This document shows, piece after piece, positions 18,873 through 27,160 of a stretch of 64,000 bases of DNA. Origin of the DNA: Nocardiopsis_C rhodophaea (GTDB lineage Bacteria; Actinomycetota; Actinomycetes; Streptosporangiales; Streptosporangiaceae); contig NZ_BAAAPC010000010.1 in the NCBI RefSeq assembly GCF_039530945.1, forward strand, positions 124,001 to 188,000, read 5' to 3'. Both the position numbers and the translations under genes were made by a program. Within the stretch, counting starts at the first letter, position 1, and every line of letters begins with the position of its first letter. Below the pieces are notes generated by a model. That model had not been told where the DNA came from. It did not search any database and saw only the letters and a list, made by a program, of their open reading frames with translations.

Positions 18873-19391
18873 ATGACCCGTTTCACCGTGCTCATCGCCG
18901 ACCAGCATCCGCGCTCCGCCGTCCGCGCCGCGGCTGTCCGCACCGCCGAGGCCATCTCCTCCCACACCGGCATTACCGACCCCCCGAACGTCATCGACCT
19001 CGCCGAACTCGGCCCGGCGCTGCTGGCGGCCGACACCGGCGCCGACGTCTCCGCGGCGCTGCGCGGGGTGAGCGAGAGCGATGTGCTGCTCGTCGCCTCG
19101 CCGCAGGCGCACGGCAGCTACACGGGGCTGCTCAAGGTGTTCCTGGACCGGCTGCCCGAGCTCGGGCTCGGCCGTGCGGTGGCCGTGCCGATGGCTGTGG
19201 TGGACGACCTCCGCAACGGACGCAACATCGAGGAGGACCTGCGGGTCCTGCTCTCGGACCTCGGGGCGTGGGTCGCCGAGCCGGGTCTGCTGCTGACGCG
19301 CGGCGAGCTGGCGGACCCGACCAGTGTCATCGAGGCGTGGGCGGGCGTCTCCGCCCCGGCGCTGCGCGACGCGGTCGCTGTCGCCGTCTGA
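18873..19391 (+). CDS. NADPH-dependent FMN reductase family protein
   Basis: The 172-residue flavodoxin-fold protein begins MTRFTVLIADQHPRSAVR, contains LLVASPQAHGSYTGLLKVFLDRLP (the flavin-contact region) and matches small NAD(P)H:FMN reductases. These supply reduced flavin, for example to two-component monooxygenases in sulfonate use, which fits the sulfur-type leader peptide upstream. No monooxygenase or sulfonate transporter lies beside it. ATG 18873 follows AGGAG. A strong hairpin terminates the transcript at 19398-19428. Confidence 0.85.
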   Translation: MTRFTVLIADQHPRSAVRAAAVRTAEAISSHTGITDPPNVIDLAELGPALLAADTGADVSAALRGVSESDVLLVASPQAHGSYTGLLKVFLDRLPELGLGRAVAVPMAVVDDLRNGRNIEEDLRVLLSDLGAWVAEPGLLLTRGELADPTSVIEAWAGVSAPALRDAVAVAV

Positions 19392-19397
19392 TCCGCG

Positions 19398-19428
19398 GCG
19401 GGGGACGGCGCGCCCCGCCGTCCCCCGC
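19398..19428. terminator. Bidirectional terminator between convergent genes
   Basis: GCGGGGGACGGCG (19398-19410) and CGCCGTCCCCCGC (19416-19428) form a perfect 13-bp stem with a 5-base loop, seven bases past the FMN reductase stop and 13 bases from the convergent transporter stop. Confidence 0.9.
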
Positions 19429-19440
19429 GTACTGCGTTGA

Positions 19441-20343
19441 TCAGGTGGCCCCGGCGTTCGTGCGCAGCCGGGTGGTGTCCGCCTCCGCCTCGGCGACGTT
19501 GCCGCGTACCAGGACGACGACGGCGAGGGTGAGGACGAACCCGGCGACGCGCAGGGCGAGCACCAGCGGGTCGGACGGCAGCTGCTCCGCGAAGATCAGG
19601 GTCCCCAGAACCACCATGAACACGTTGCCGACGACATTGGCGACGGGAGCGGTGATCGACGCGCGGGAGCGCTGCAGCGACGTCTGGAACAGCACGATGC
19701 CGACCGCCCAGCCGAGCGCGTAGAGGTAGGGGAACGGGGAGAGCAGGGCGGGAACGATCGCGTCCGCCAGACCCCGTTCGACGAGCAGCCCGCCCAGCCC
19801 CTTGCCCTGCAGACCGGCGACCCCCTGGGACAGGCCCGCGGCGGCGCCGATGGCGGCCGCGGAGATGTAGCGTCCGTGGCTTCCGGCCAGCGTCATCGCC
19901 GCGACGCAGGCGATGACGGTGCCGACGCTGACGACCAGCAGCGCGGTCAGGTGCGGGGTGGTCCCGGTCGTACCGCCGTCGCCAAGGGACAGGCTGAGGA
20001 GCAGCAGCGCGACGGGCATGAGCGCGAGCGCCACGCGCTCCCCGCGGGTGATGGGGTCGCCCAGGATCAGGGTGATGACCAGCAGCATCATCGCGATGCC
20101 GCCGGCGAAGGCCGGCTGCACCACCGAGACGGGGGCGAGCCCGAGGGAGACGATCAGGCCGACGCTGCCGAGCGCGGCCAGGACGCATCCGCCCACCCAG
20201 CGGGGGTTACCCAGCAGTACGCGGGCCAAGTGCAACGGGCGGTTGAGGCTGATGCCCGGGGCGTGGTGGAGGGCGCGCTGTTCGATGGTCAGCCCGATCG
20301 TGTAGATCGCGGCCGAAAGGAGCGCGGCGATCAGACCTAGCAC
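19441..20343 (-). CDS. DMT-superfamily (EamA-type) membrane transporter
   Basis: The 300-residue protein is almost entirely hydrophobic, with about nine or ten predicted helices in two repeats (first helix MLGLIAALLSAAIYTIGLTI; PVSVVQPAFAGGIAMMLLVI is the inner end of repeat 1; ITAPVANVVGNVFMVVLGTLIF the matching segment of repeat 2). This is the drug/metabolite transporter layout; the substrate is unknown. GTG at 20343 is the start. It is divergent from the acyl-CoA dehydrogenase fusion, sharing a 246-base intergenic region that contains the KstR-like site. Confidence 0.85.
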   Translation of the reverse strand: MLGLIAALLSAAIYTIGLTIEQRALHHAPGISLNRPLHLARVLLGNPRWVGGCVLAALGSVGLIVSLGLAPVSVVQPAFAGGIAMMLLVITLILGDPITRGERVALALMPVALLLLSLSLGDGGTTGTTPHLTALLVVSVGTVIACVAAMTLAGSHGRYISAAAIGAAAGLSQGVAGLQGKGLGGLLVERGLADAIVPALLSPFPYLYALGWAVGIVLFQTSLQRSRASITAPVANVVGNVFMVVLGTLIFAEQLPSDPLVLALRVAGFVLTLAVVVLVRGNVAEAEADTTRLRTNAGAT

Positions 20344-20536
20344 ACGCTGCCGCCTTTCCTAGGGACCTGAGAGGGATGACCGGGGCAAGGAACACCGGGG
20401 GCCCGGCGTGTAGAACGTGTTGCCCACACGCTGACCTGTCCGGAGTGCGGCAGCACGCTACCGCTAAGCTCGCCACCATCTGGACGTGTTCGGATCGGCG
20501 TGGGGTGCGAAGTCCGATCCTTGTTGACCCAGCTTA

Positions 20537-20550
20537 TATAACGAGTTCTA
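20537..20550. promoter_or_regulatory. KstR-like operator (TnnAACnnGTTnnA)
   Basis: TATAACGAGTTCTA fits every fixed position of TnnAACnnGTTnnA, the operator of the TetR-family lipid/sterol regulator KstR in mycobacteria. It lies 40 bases before the acyl-CoA dehydrogenase fusion start, where a bound repressor would block its promoter. It is one of four such sites in the window. Confidence 0.6.
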
Positions 20551-20589
20551 GTCTGGGGATACTGCCACGACGTGAATGAGGGGTCGACG

Positions 20590-22884
20590 ATGGCCATCGG
20601 GCTGACAGCCGAGCACGAGGAGCTGGCCGCCGCGGTGCGCGGCTGGACCGAGCGCGTGCGAGGTGCGGCAGCGGCCGAATCGGTCAAACCAAACGAACCA
20701 TCTGAAATTGCCGAAGCGACGTTGCCCCCATTCTGGGCGGGCTTCGCCGAGCAGGGGCTCCTCGGCCTCCACATTGACGAAAAATACGGTGGACAGGGCG
20801 CCGGGCTCCTCGAACTGGCGGTCGCGCTCGAAGAGCTCGGACGCGGGCTCCTCCCCGGACCGTTCCTGCCGACCGTCCTGGCCAGCGCGGTCATCGCGCA
20901 CAGCGGCAACAAGGCCGACGCCACGCGCGCCGAGCTGCTGCCCGGCCTCGCGGACGGAACGCGCACGGCGGCGCTCGCCCTGTGCCCCCCGCTCACCGCC
21001 CGACGCGGCGACGACGGCACCCTGATCGTGAACGGCACACTCACCCCCGTCCTGGGCGGGCACCGCGCCGACGTGATCGTGGCGCCGGTGAGAGAAGCGG
21101 AAGCAGCAGACGCGGGAACAGCGGCGACCGACGGGGGCGACGCCTGGGTGGTACTAGACGCCACCGCCCTCCGTATCACCGCGCTCCCCAGCCTGGACAC
21201 CGACCGTGCCGTCGTCAAGGTTGACGCGGACCAGGTCACCATTCCGGCCGAGGCGGCCCTGCCGGGCCTGACCACCGAAGACGTGGCGAGCATCGCGGCG
21301 GCGCTGCTGGGCGCCGAGGCGACCGGCATCGCGGCCTGGGCCCTTGACTCCGCCGTCGACTACGCCACGACGCGCGAGCAGTTCGGCCGCCCCATCGGCC
21401 AGTTCCAAGGGATCAAGCACAAGTGCGCCCGCATGGCCATCGCCGTCGAGCAGGCGCGCGCCGCGGTGTGGGACGCCGCGCGGGCCCTGGACGCCCGCGG
21501 GCGGGAGCGCGAGGCGGCAGCGGAGACACAGGACGGCAGCGCGCACTTCGCCGCGGCCGTCGCCGGGCTCATCGCTCCCGACAACGCCCTGGTCTGCACG
21601 CGCGACTGCATCCAGGTGCACGGAGGCATCGGCTTCACCTGGGAGCACGACGCCCACCGCTACCTGCGCCGCGCCGCGACGCTGCGCGCGCTCGCCGGAC
21701 CGGCGCCGGACTGGGCCGCCACCGTCGCCGACGCCGCGCTGGCCGGGCGGCGGCGTCCGGTGGAGATCGAGCTCGACCACGCCGAGAGCCAGGAACCGCG
21801 TCAGCGGATCAGGGCGGAGGCGGCCCGGCTCGCCGCCATCACCGACCAGCGGGAACGGTTCGTGGAGATGGCCGACGGAGGCTGGGTGGCCCCGCACCTG
21901 CCGCGCCCGTGGGGGCGGGACGCCTCCCCGCTGGAGCAGCTGATCATCCAGCAGGAGCTGCGGCGCGCCGGGGTGCGCGGACCGATGCTCGCCATCGGCG
22001 CGTGGGTACTGCCGTCGATCGCCGGATACGGAACTCCGGAACAGCAGGAGCGTTTCCTCCGCCCCACGCTGCGCGGCGAGGTCATGTGGTGCCAGCTGTT
22101 CAGTGAACCGGGCGCCGGGTCCGACCTGGCGGCGCTGTCGACGCGCGCCGAGCGCGTCGAGGGCGGGTACCGGCTCACCGGCCAGAAGATCTGGACCTCC
22201 ATCGCGCACGTCGCCCAGTGGGGGATCTGCCTCGCGCGGACCGACCCGGGGGCCGCGGGGAAGCACGACGGCATCACCTACTTCGTCGTGGACATGGACT
22301 CCCCGGGCATCGAGGTGCGCCCGCTGCGGGAGATCACCGGGGACACCATGTTCAACGAGGTGTTCTTCGACGGCGTGTTCGTCCCCGACGACTGTGTCAT
22401 CGGCGCCCCGGGCGAGGGATGGAAGGTCGCGCGCAACACGCTGACCAACGAGCGCGTGGCGCTGTCGAGCGGCAGCGGGATCGGGGTCGGCCTGCCCGAG
22501 CTGCTCTCGTTCTTCACCGAGGAGCCGACGCGCGCGGCCGACCGCGACGTGCGCGTCGAGCTCGGGCGCCTCGTGGCCCAGGGGCAGGCGATCGAGCTGC
22601 TGGGGCTGCGCGTGGCGCTCAAGCAGGTGTCGGGGACCGAACCGGGGGCCGAGTCGAGCGTGCGCAAGCTCCAGGGTGTGGAGTTCAATCAGAGGGCGGC
22701 GGATTTCATCTGGGAGCGGCAGGGGAGCGCCGCCGCGTGCGCGGACCCGCAGGGCCCCAGCGGGGTCTGGGCGCGGGCCATGCTCTTCGGACGCTCCATG
22801 ACGATCTACGGCGGGACCACTGAGGTGCAGCTGAACATCATCGGGGAGCGCCTGCTCGGCCTGCCCCGCGATCCGGAGGCCTGA
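20590..22884 (+). CDS. Acyl-CoA dehydrogenase, two complete domains fused
   Basis: The 764-residue FAD enzyme is twice the normal family length. Residues 1-390 form one ACAD unit: REQFGRPIGQFQGIKHKCARMA and VHGGIGFTWEHDAHRYLRR, the latter carrying the usual catalytic Glu. Residues about 400-764 form a second: WCQLFSEPGAGSDLAALSTRA (FAD/substrate loop), YRLTGQKIWTS and YGGTTEVQLNIIGERLLGLPRD. Fused ACADs parallel the alpha2beta2 heterotetrameric FadE pairs used for steroid side chains in other actinobacteria. ATG 20590 follows GAGGGG by seven bases. A KstR-like operator is upstream. The SGNH hydrolase gene follows after eight bases, oddly close for unrelated functions. Confidence 0.9.
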   Translation: MAIGLTAEHEELAAAVRGWTERVRGAAAAESVKPNEPSEIAEATLPPFWAGFAEQGLLGLHIDEKYGGQGAGLLELAVALEELGRGLLPGPFLPTVLASAVIAHSGNKADATRAELLPGLADGTRTAALALCPPLTARRGDDGTLIVNGTLTPVLGGHRADVIVAPVREAEAADAGTAATDGGDAWVVLDATALRITALPSLDTDRAVVKVDADQVTIPAEAALPGLTTEDVASIAAALLGAEATGIAAWALDSAVDYATTREQFGRPIGQFQGIKHKCARMAIAVEQARAAVWDAARALDARGREREAAAETQDGSAHFAAAVAGLIAPDNALVCTRDCIQVHGGIGFTWEHDAHRYLRRAATLRALAGPAPDWAATVADAALAGRRRPVEIELDHAESQEPRQRIRAEAARLAAITDQRERFVEMADGGWVAPHLPRPWGRDASPLEQLIIQQELRRAGVRGPMLAIGAWVLPSIAGYGTPEQQERFLRPTLRGEVMWCQLFSEPGAGSDLAALSTRAERVEGGYRLTGQKIWTSIAHVAQWGICLARTDPGAAGKHDGITYFVVDMDSPGIEVRPLREITGDTMFNEVFFDGVFVPDDCVIGAPGEGWKVARNTLTNERVALSSGSGIGVGLPELLSFFTEEPTRAADRDVRVELGRLVAQGQAIELLGLRVALKQVSGTEPGAESSVRKLQGVEFNQRAADFIWERQGSAAACADPQGPSGVWARAMLFGRSMTIYGGTTEVQLNIIGERLLGLPRDPEA

Positions 22885-22892
22885 CCGCGACC

Positions 22893-24491
22893 GTGTCGAC
22901 CGACCGCAGCGACGAGGAGACCGGCGGCGCTTCCACCGAGGGGGCTTCCGCCGGCGGTGCTTCCACCGATGGCGCGAAGCCGCGTTTCCGTCCCGGACCG
23001 CTCGGCCTGATCGGGGTCGCGCTGGCCGCCATGTTCGTCACCTTGCTGCTGATCCAGAGCTTCATCGGGACGTTCCGGCCCGGCGGCGAGGCGCCCGAGC
23101 GCGAGCCGGCCCCGGCGACGGGCACCCCGCCCGAGGGGACGGCCAAAATCATGGTGGTCGGTGACTCGATCACCCAGGGCAGCAGCGGGGACTACACGTG
23201 GCGCTACCGGCTCTGGAAGCACCTTGATGAACAGGACGGGGCCGACGTGGAGTTCGTCGGGCCCTACAACGGGGTGCTCGATGTGAGTGGGGACGGGAGC
23301 GGTTCCCAGGGGTATGCCGACCCGGACTTCGACCAGCGGCACGCAGCTGTGTGGGGCGCGCCCGTGAACAAGCTCTCCGAGCATATCGGGGAGCAGGTCG
23401 CCGAATACGACCCGCATTACCTGCTGCTGATGGCGGGGATCAATGACTTCGTGGGTGGGGGAGACGCGCCAGAGGCGCTGGAGGAGATCCGTGATCTGAT
23501 CCGCACGGCGCGGGTCGTGCGCGGCGACCTCCAGATCGTTATCGGTGAGCTCACACCGGTGCGAGGGACCGGCGATGACGAGCGGCTCAACCGGCAGATC
23601 GCCGAGTTCAACATGGCGCTGCCCCGTATCGCCGAGGACATGACCAGCGAGGCCTCGCCGGTCGTCGTGGCGCGCACGTCGGCGCACTACTCCGCGTCCG
23701 AGGACAACTGGGACACCACCCACCCCAACGCGCGCGGCGAGCTGAAGATCGCGGCGGCGTTCGCCGACGCCCTGGGCGGTCCGCTCGGGCTGGGTGAGCC
23801 GTACCCGCGGCCGCTGCCGGACGTGCCGGTCGGTCCGCAGACCCGGCCGAAGGCCACCGTCGCGCGCAAGGAGCCCGGCAAAGTCGTTCTGTCCTGGGAC
23901 CCCGTCCTGGGCGCGACCCGCTACCAGGTGCTGCAGCGGAGGCTGCGCCCCGACCCCGACGAGCAGGTGCCGGTACTGAACGAGGTGACACGGACGGGGG
24001 CGGGGCCGGTGACCGCGGAGATCGACCACCTCCTCAGCGGGGCGACCTACGAGTTCGTGGTGCGGCCGTTCAAGGGCGGCGACGGCGGGCGGCGCTCACG
24101 GGTGGTCACGGTTCGCACCGACTCGGACCCGCCCGCGGCGCCGAGGTGGGTGAAGGTCGATGATCAGCGCACGTACCTGGTGTGGGCGGCCGTCCCCGAC
24201 GCTACCCACTTCGAGGTGTGGCGCCGCCCGATGAAGTGCGCGGAGCCCTCCGACGGGGAGGACGCGGACGACGCTGACGGCGCCGCGTCCGCCTCTCCCG
24301 CGTGTGAGCCGCGGGACGCCAAGGGGCCGGGGAAGGGAGAGGGCTGGACCAGCGTCGCTGTCGTCAACGGAGAGCGCCGCTGGGCCATCGACACAGCGGG
24401 GAAGCCCGCCGCCGAGTTCGTCGTCGTCTCGCACCGCGACTACCTGGCAGGCGACGCCGCGGATCCGGTCGAGTTCGTCGTGGAGGACTAG
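22893..24491 (+). CDS. Membrane-anchored SGNH/GDSL hydrolase with fibronectin III-like domains
   Basis: The 532-residue protein has a cytoplasmic Ser/Gly/Ala-rich tail, one membrane helix (about 34-58, GLIGVALAAMFVTLLLI), then a secreted SGNH domain (about 85-300) with block I GDSITQGSS, the block III asparagine in LLLMAGINDF and the catalytic Asp/His in WDTTHPN. The C-terminal part (about 310-532) shows two FnIII-like repeats (KVVLSWDPVLGATRYQVLQR; RTYLVWAAVPDATHFEVWRR) with an acidic loop and a CX-rich insert. Such enzymes deacylate or esterify-trim surface glycans. GTG 22893 begins eight bases after the previous stop; the next gene starts directly at its stop, so this heads the envelope operon. 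Confidence 0.87.
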   Translation: MSTDRSDEETGGASTEGASAGGASTDGAKPRFRPGPLGLIGVALAAMFVTLLLIQSFIGTFRPGGEAPEREPAPATGTPPEGTAKIMVVGDSITQGSSGDYTWRYRLWKHLDEQDGADVEFVGPYNGVLDVSGDGSGSQGYADPDFDQRHAAVWGAPVNKLSEHIGEQVAEYDPHYLLLMAGINDFVGGGDAPEALEEIRDLIRTARVVRGDLQIVIGELTPVRGTGDDERLNRQIAEFNMALPRIAEDMTSEASPVVVARTSAHYSASEDNWDTTHPNARGELKIAAAFADALGGPLGLGEPYPRPLPDVPVGPQTRPKATVARKEPGKVVLSWDPVLGATRYQVLQRRLRPDPDEQVPVLNEVTRTGAGPVTAEIDHLLSGATYEFVVRPFKGGDGGRRSRVVTVRTDSDPPAAPRWVKVDDQRTYLVWAAVPDATHFEVWRRPMKCAEPSDGEDADDADGAASASPACEPRDAKGPGKGEGWTSVAVVNGERRWAIDTAGKPAAEFVVVSHRDYLAGDAADPVEFVVED

Positions 24492-26735
24492 ATGCGGGGT
24501 GGCGGGCGCGACCGGTCGGCGAGAGGGCCGGAGCCACCGCGGTCACGAGTGCCGCGGCGGTGGCAGAGGCGGCGGATGTGGCGGCACTGGCGGGCGCCGC
24601 GGACCGCGCGGGGACGGCTCCGGCCGGTGGCTCTCGCGCCATGGGGAATCGGCCTGGGGGCCGGCGCCCTCGCGCTGGGTCCGGCGCTCGGGCCGGGGTT
24701 CGCCCTGCGGTACGACATGGTGTTCGTTCCCGATCCGCCGTTGTCAGCGGTGACTCTGGGCGGCGGTGACGGCTTCCCGCGCGCCGTGCCCAGCGATGCC
24801 GTGGTGGGGGCACTGAACCGGATCCTTCCGCTGCCCGCCGACGCCGTCCAGGCGCTGGTGCTGCTGGCGATCTTCATGATCGGAGCGGCGGGCGCGGCCC
24901 GGCTGGTTCCGGGGCGGTGGGTCGTGCCCCGGCTGGCGGCGGCCGTGTTCTACGTGTGGAACCCCTTTGTCGCGGAGCGGCTGCTGCTCGGGCAATGGGC
25001 GATGCTGCTGGGGTACGCCGGGCTGCCGTGGGTCCTGGGGGCGGTGGTGCGCTCGGCCCGCCTGTCGCGACTGGTTGTGGCGCTCGTCCCGGCGGCGGTG
25101 GGCGGGTTCTCCTCGGTCGTGCTGTCGGCGGTAGTCGCCTTTCCGGCGGCGGTGGCGCGCGGAGGGCGGCCCGGGCGGCGGTGGCGCCCGTGGACGGCGG
25201 GCGCGGCGGTCGCAAAGGTCGCGGGTGGCCTGCTGGTGGTGAGCCTGCCGTGGCTGATTCCGGCGCTGGAGAGCGGGGCGCGGACCGACCCGGCGGCGGT
25301 GGACCTGTTCGCGCCGCGCGCGGACACGCCGTTCGGGACGGTGGGGTCGCTCCTGATGCTGGGCGGGGTCTGGAACGCGCAGGCGGTGCCGGAGTGGTAC
25401 GGGCATCCGTTCGTCGCGGCGTGCAGGCTCCTGCTGGTGATCGCCGCGCTGTGGGGGTGGGTGTGGCTGGTGCGGCGCCATCGGCCCGACGTCGCCGGGG
25501 CGCTGACGGGGGCGGCGGCCATCGGCTTCGCGATCGCGCTGCTGGGCGTCACCGATATCGGGCGCGAGCTGCTGCGCGGGCTGATCGCCGTGTGGCCGGG
25601 CTTCGGCCCGCTGAGGGACGGACAGCTCTACGTGGCGCCGCTGGCGCTGCTGCAAGCCGTCGGGTTCGGCGGAGCGGTGAAGTGGCTGCGGGGGGACGCG
25701 AGCGACCCCCGTGACGCGCGGGGGGACGAGGGCGACGCAGGGGGTCGGGCCCCTGCGGGAGCCGGCGGGCCCGCGGTGGTCCGGGCGGATGCCGGGGCCG
25801 GTGGGCGTGCGGGAGCGCGGGGGATCGACGGAGTTCGCGGGCATGCGGAGGTCGAGGCTCGGGGGGAGCCCCTTTCTTCAAGTCAAGCCGAGCCGCCCGC
25901 CACCCCGCCACTCCCACCTTCCACCCTGTGGACAGGGCGCCGTGGGGACGCCGCCGGCGCCTTCGCCGCTCTCCTGTTGCTCCTGGCCCCGCTCGTGCTG
26001 CTGCCGGGCCTCGCCTGGGGCGCCGCCGGGCGGCTGGCCCCGGTCGATTACCCCGCCGAGTGGCGGCAGGTGCAGCGCGTCGCCGCCGCCGACCCCGCCC
26101 CTGGCGCGGTCCTGGTCCTCCCCTGGAGCGCCTACCGCGGCGTTGACTGGGCCGGCGGCGGACGTACGATCGTGGTACTCGATCCAGCGACAAAGCTGTT
26201 CGGTCGGCGCGTCGTGTGGAACGATGACCTTCGGGTCGCGGAGTCCGGAAAAGTCCACATTGTCGAGGGTGAAGACCCCCTCGCCCGCCGGGCCGCTGAG
26301 GTGATCGGCGCCGACGGCGCGGGTTCAGTCGCCCCAGAGCAGATCCCGGCGTCCTTGCGCGCCCCCGGCGCCGCCGCCCGCCTGGGCGGGTTGGGGATCC
26401 GCTATATGCTCGTCGAGCGCGAGGCGGTGTCCTCGTCTTCGGAGTCCTTTGACCCCGCTTCCGAACCCCCCTCCCAACGCCCCACAGAGAACAAGTTCCT
26501 GTTTGCCTCCGAGGGGGCCGAGATGGTCCACGACGGCGCGCGTCTTGCCCTCATCCGACTGCCAGATGAGCACGTCGCGGCGGTAAAGGACCACCTCTCG
26601 CTCTTGGAAGTTACCGTCTGGTTAGTTACAGTTGGGGCAATTCTCTGGTCATGTGCTGAATCAGGTTCTAATCTCGTTCTCATGCGTCCGGCCCGCAGTG
26701 CCGGGGCGGAATCGCGGAAGGAGAGCTCCCAGTGA
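24492..26735 (+). CDS. Polytopic membrane protein of the arabinan locus, unknown function
   Basis: The 747-residue protein has a very basic N-terminus (first 45 residues), then about ten hydrophobic segments to residue 400 (for example LVLLAIFMIGAAGAARLV, AAVFYVWNPFVAERLLLGQW, AVVAFPAAVARG), an unusual 90-residue hydrophilic Gly/Ala/Arg/Asp-rich insert at about 400-485, one further helix, an extracytoplasmic domain and a final helix (VTVWLVTVGAILWS). WNPFVAERLLLGQWAML suggests a GT-C-like or polymer-export protein. In mycobacteria a membrane protein of unknown role (Rv0235c) also precedes a DUF2613 peptide and aftD, so the position is conserved even if homology is unproven. It begins at the previous stop and overlaps the next gene by four bases. 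Confidence 0.8.
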   Translation: MRGGGRDRSARGPEPPRSRVPRRWQRRRMWRHWRAPRTARGRLRPVALAPWGIGLGAGALALGPALGPGFALRYDMVFVPDPPLSAVTLGGGDGFPRAVPSDAVVGALNRILPLPADAVQALVLLAIFMIGAAGAARLVPGRWVVPRLAAAVFYVWNPFVAERLLLGQWAMLLGYAGLPWVLGAVVRSARLSRLVVALVPAAVGGFSSVVLSAVVAFPAAVARGGRPGRRWRPWTAGAAVAKVAGGLLVVSLPWLIPALESGARTDPAAVDLFAPRADTPFGTVGSLLMLGGVWNAQAVPEWYGHPFVAACRLLLVIAALWGWVWLVRRHRPDVAGALTGAAAIGFAIALLGVTDIGRELLRGLIAVWPGFGPLRDGQLYVAPLALLQAVGFGGAVKWLRGDASDPRDARGDEGDAGGRAPAGAGGPAVVRADAGAGGRAGARGIDGVRGHAEVEARGEPLSSSQAEPPATPPLPPSTLWTGRRGDAAGAFAALLLLLAPLVLLPGLAWGAAGRLAPVDYPAEWRQVQRVAAADPAPGAVLVLPWSAYRGVDWAGGGRTIVVLDPATKLFGRRVVWNDDLRVAESGKVHIVEGEDPLARRAAEVIGADGAGSVAPEQIPASLRAPGAAARLGGLGIRYMLVEREAVSSSSESFDPASEPPSQRPTENKFLFASEGAEMVHDGARLALIRLPDEHVAAVKDHLSLLEVTVWLVTVGAILWSCAESGSNLVLMRPARSAGAESRKESSQ

Positions 26736-26872
26736 TCAAGATCGTCGTCGCCTCAGTGATCGGAGCGGCTATGGCGGGCACGCTGGCCCTCGTCGGGTCC
26801 ACTGTCGCAACGAGCGCCAATTCATCGGCCGAGCCGGTGAATGAGTCTCTCTACAACTACGGCGACCGCTAA
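26732..26872 (+). CDS. DUF2613-type small secreted/membrane peptide
   Basis: A 46-codon gene. GTG at 26732 overlaps the previous TGA by four bases (GTGA) and has AGGAG upstream. The peptide starts MIKIVVASVIGAAMAGTLA (signal/anchor helix), continues with a short Ser/Asn-rich stretch and ends SLYNYGDR. The closing Y-G-x-R and the overall form match DUF2613, represented in M. tuberculosis by Rv0236A beside aftD. The function is unknown; conservation of position suggests an accessory subunit of the arabinosyltransferase system. A terminator hairpin follows 12 bases after the stop. Confidence 0.8.
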   Translation: MIKIVVASVIGAAMAGTLALVGSTVATSANSSAEPVNESLYNYGDR

Positions 26873-26883
26873 TTCGCCGCGGG

Positions 26884-26916
26884 CGGCCTCGCTGCGCTGT
26901 GTCGACAGCGAGGCCG
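26884..26916 (+). terminator. Terminator after the DUF2613 gene
   Basis: CGGCCTCGCTG (26884-26894) and CAGCGAGGCCG (26906-26916) form a perfect 11-bp stem with an 11-base loop, followed by TCTGAGAGTCTTCC. It separates the SGNH-membrane protein-DUF2613 unit from the glycosyltransferase-AftD unit. Confidence 0.75.
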
Positions 26917-27160
26917 TCTGAGAGTCTTCCCCGACGTCCGACATCGTCTCGCGGTCCCGCGTGGCCCGCCCGTCAGAGCAGGTCCGGCCGGTGGGGGAAC
27001 CCGCAACTCGTGGTGTTGTTGGCGGTCAGGATCGCCACTACAGTGCACCTTTTGCCCTGATTCCTCCCCCGTCCGGCCCAGAGATTCCCAGCCCTGGGAA
27101 CCGTCGCCGCGACGCCTGAACGAGCGCTCGTCTGGGTGAGTGGGCGGAACAGGAGAGCAT

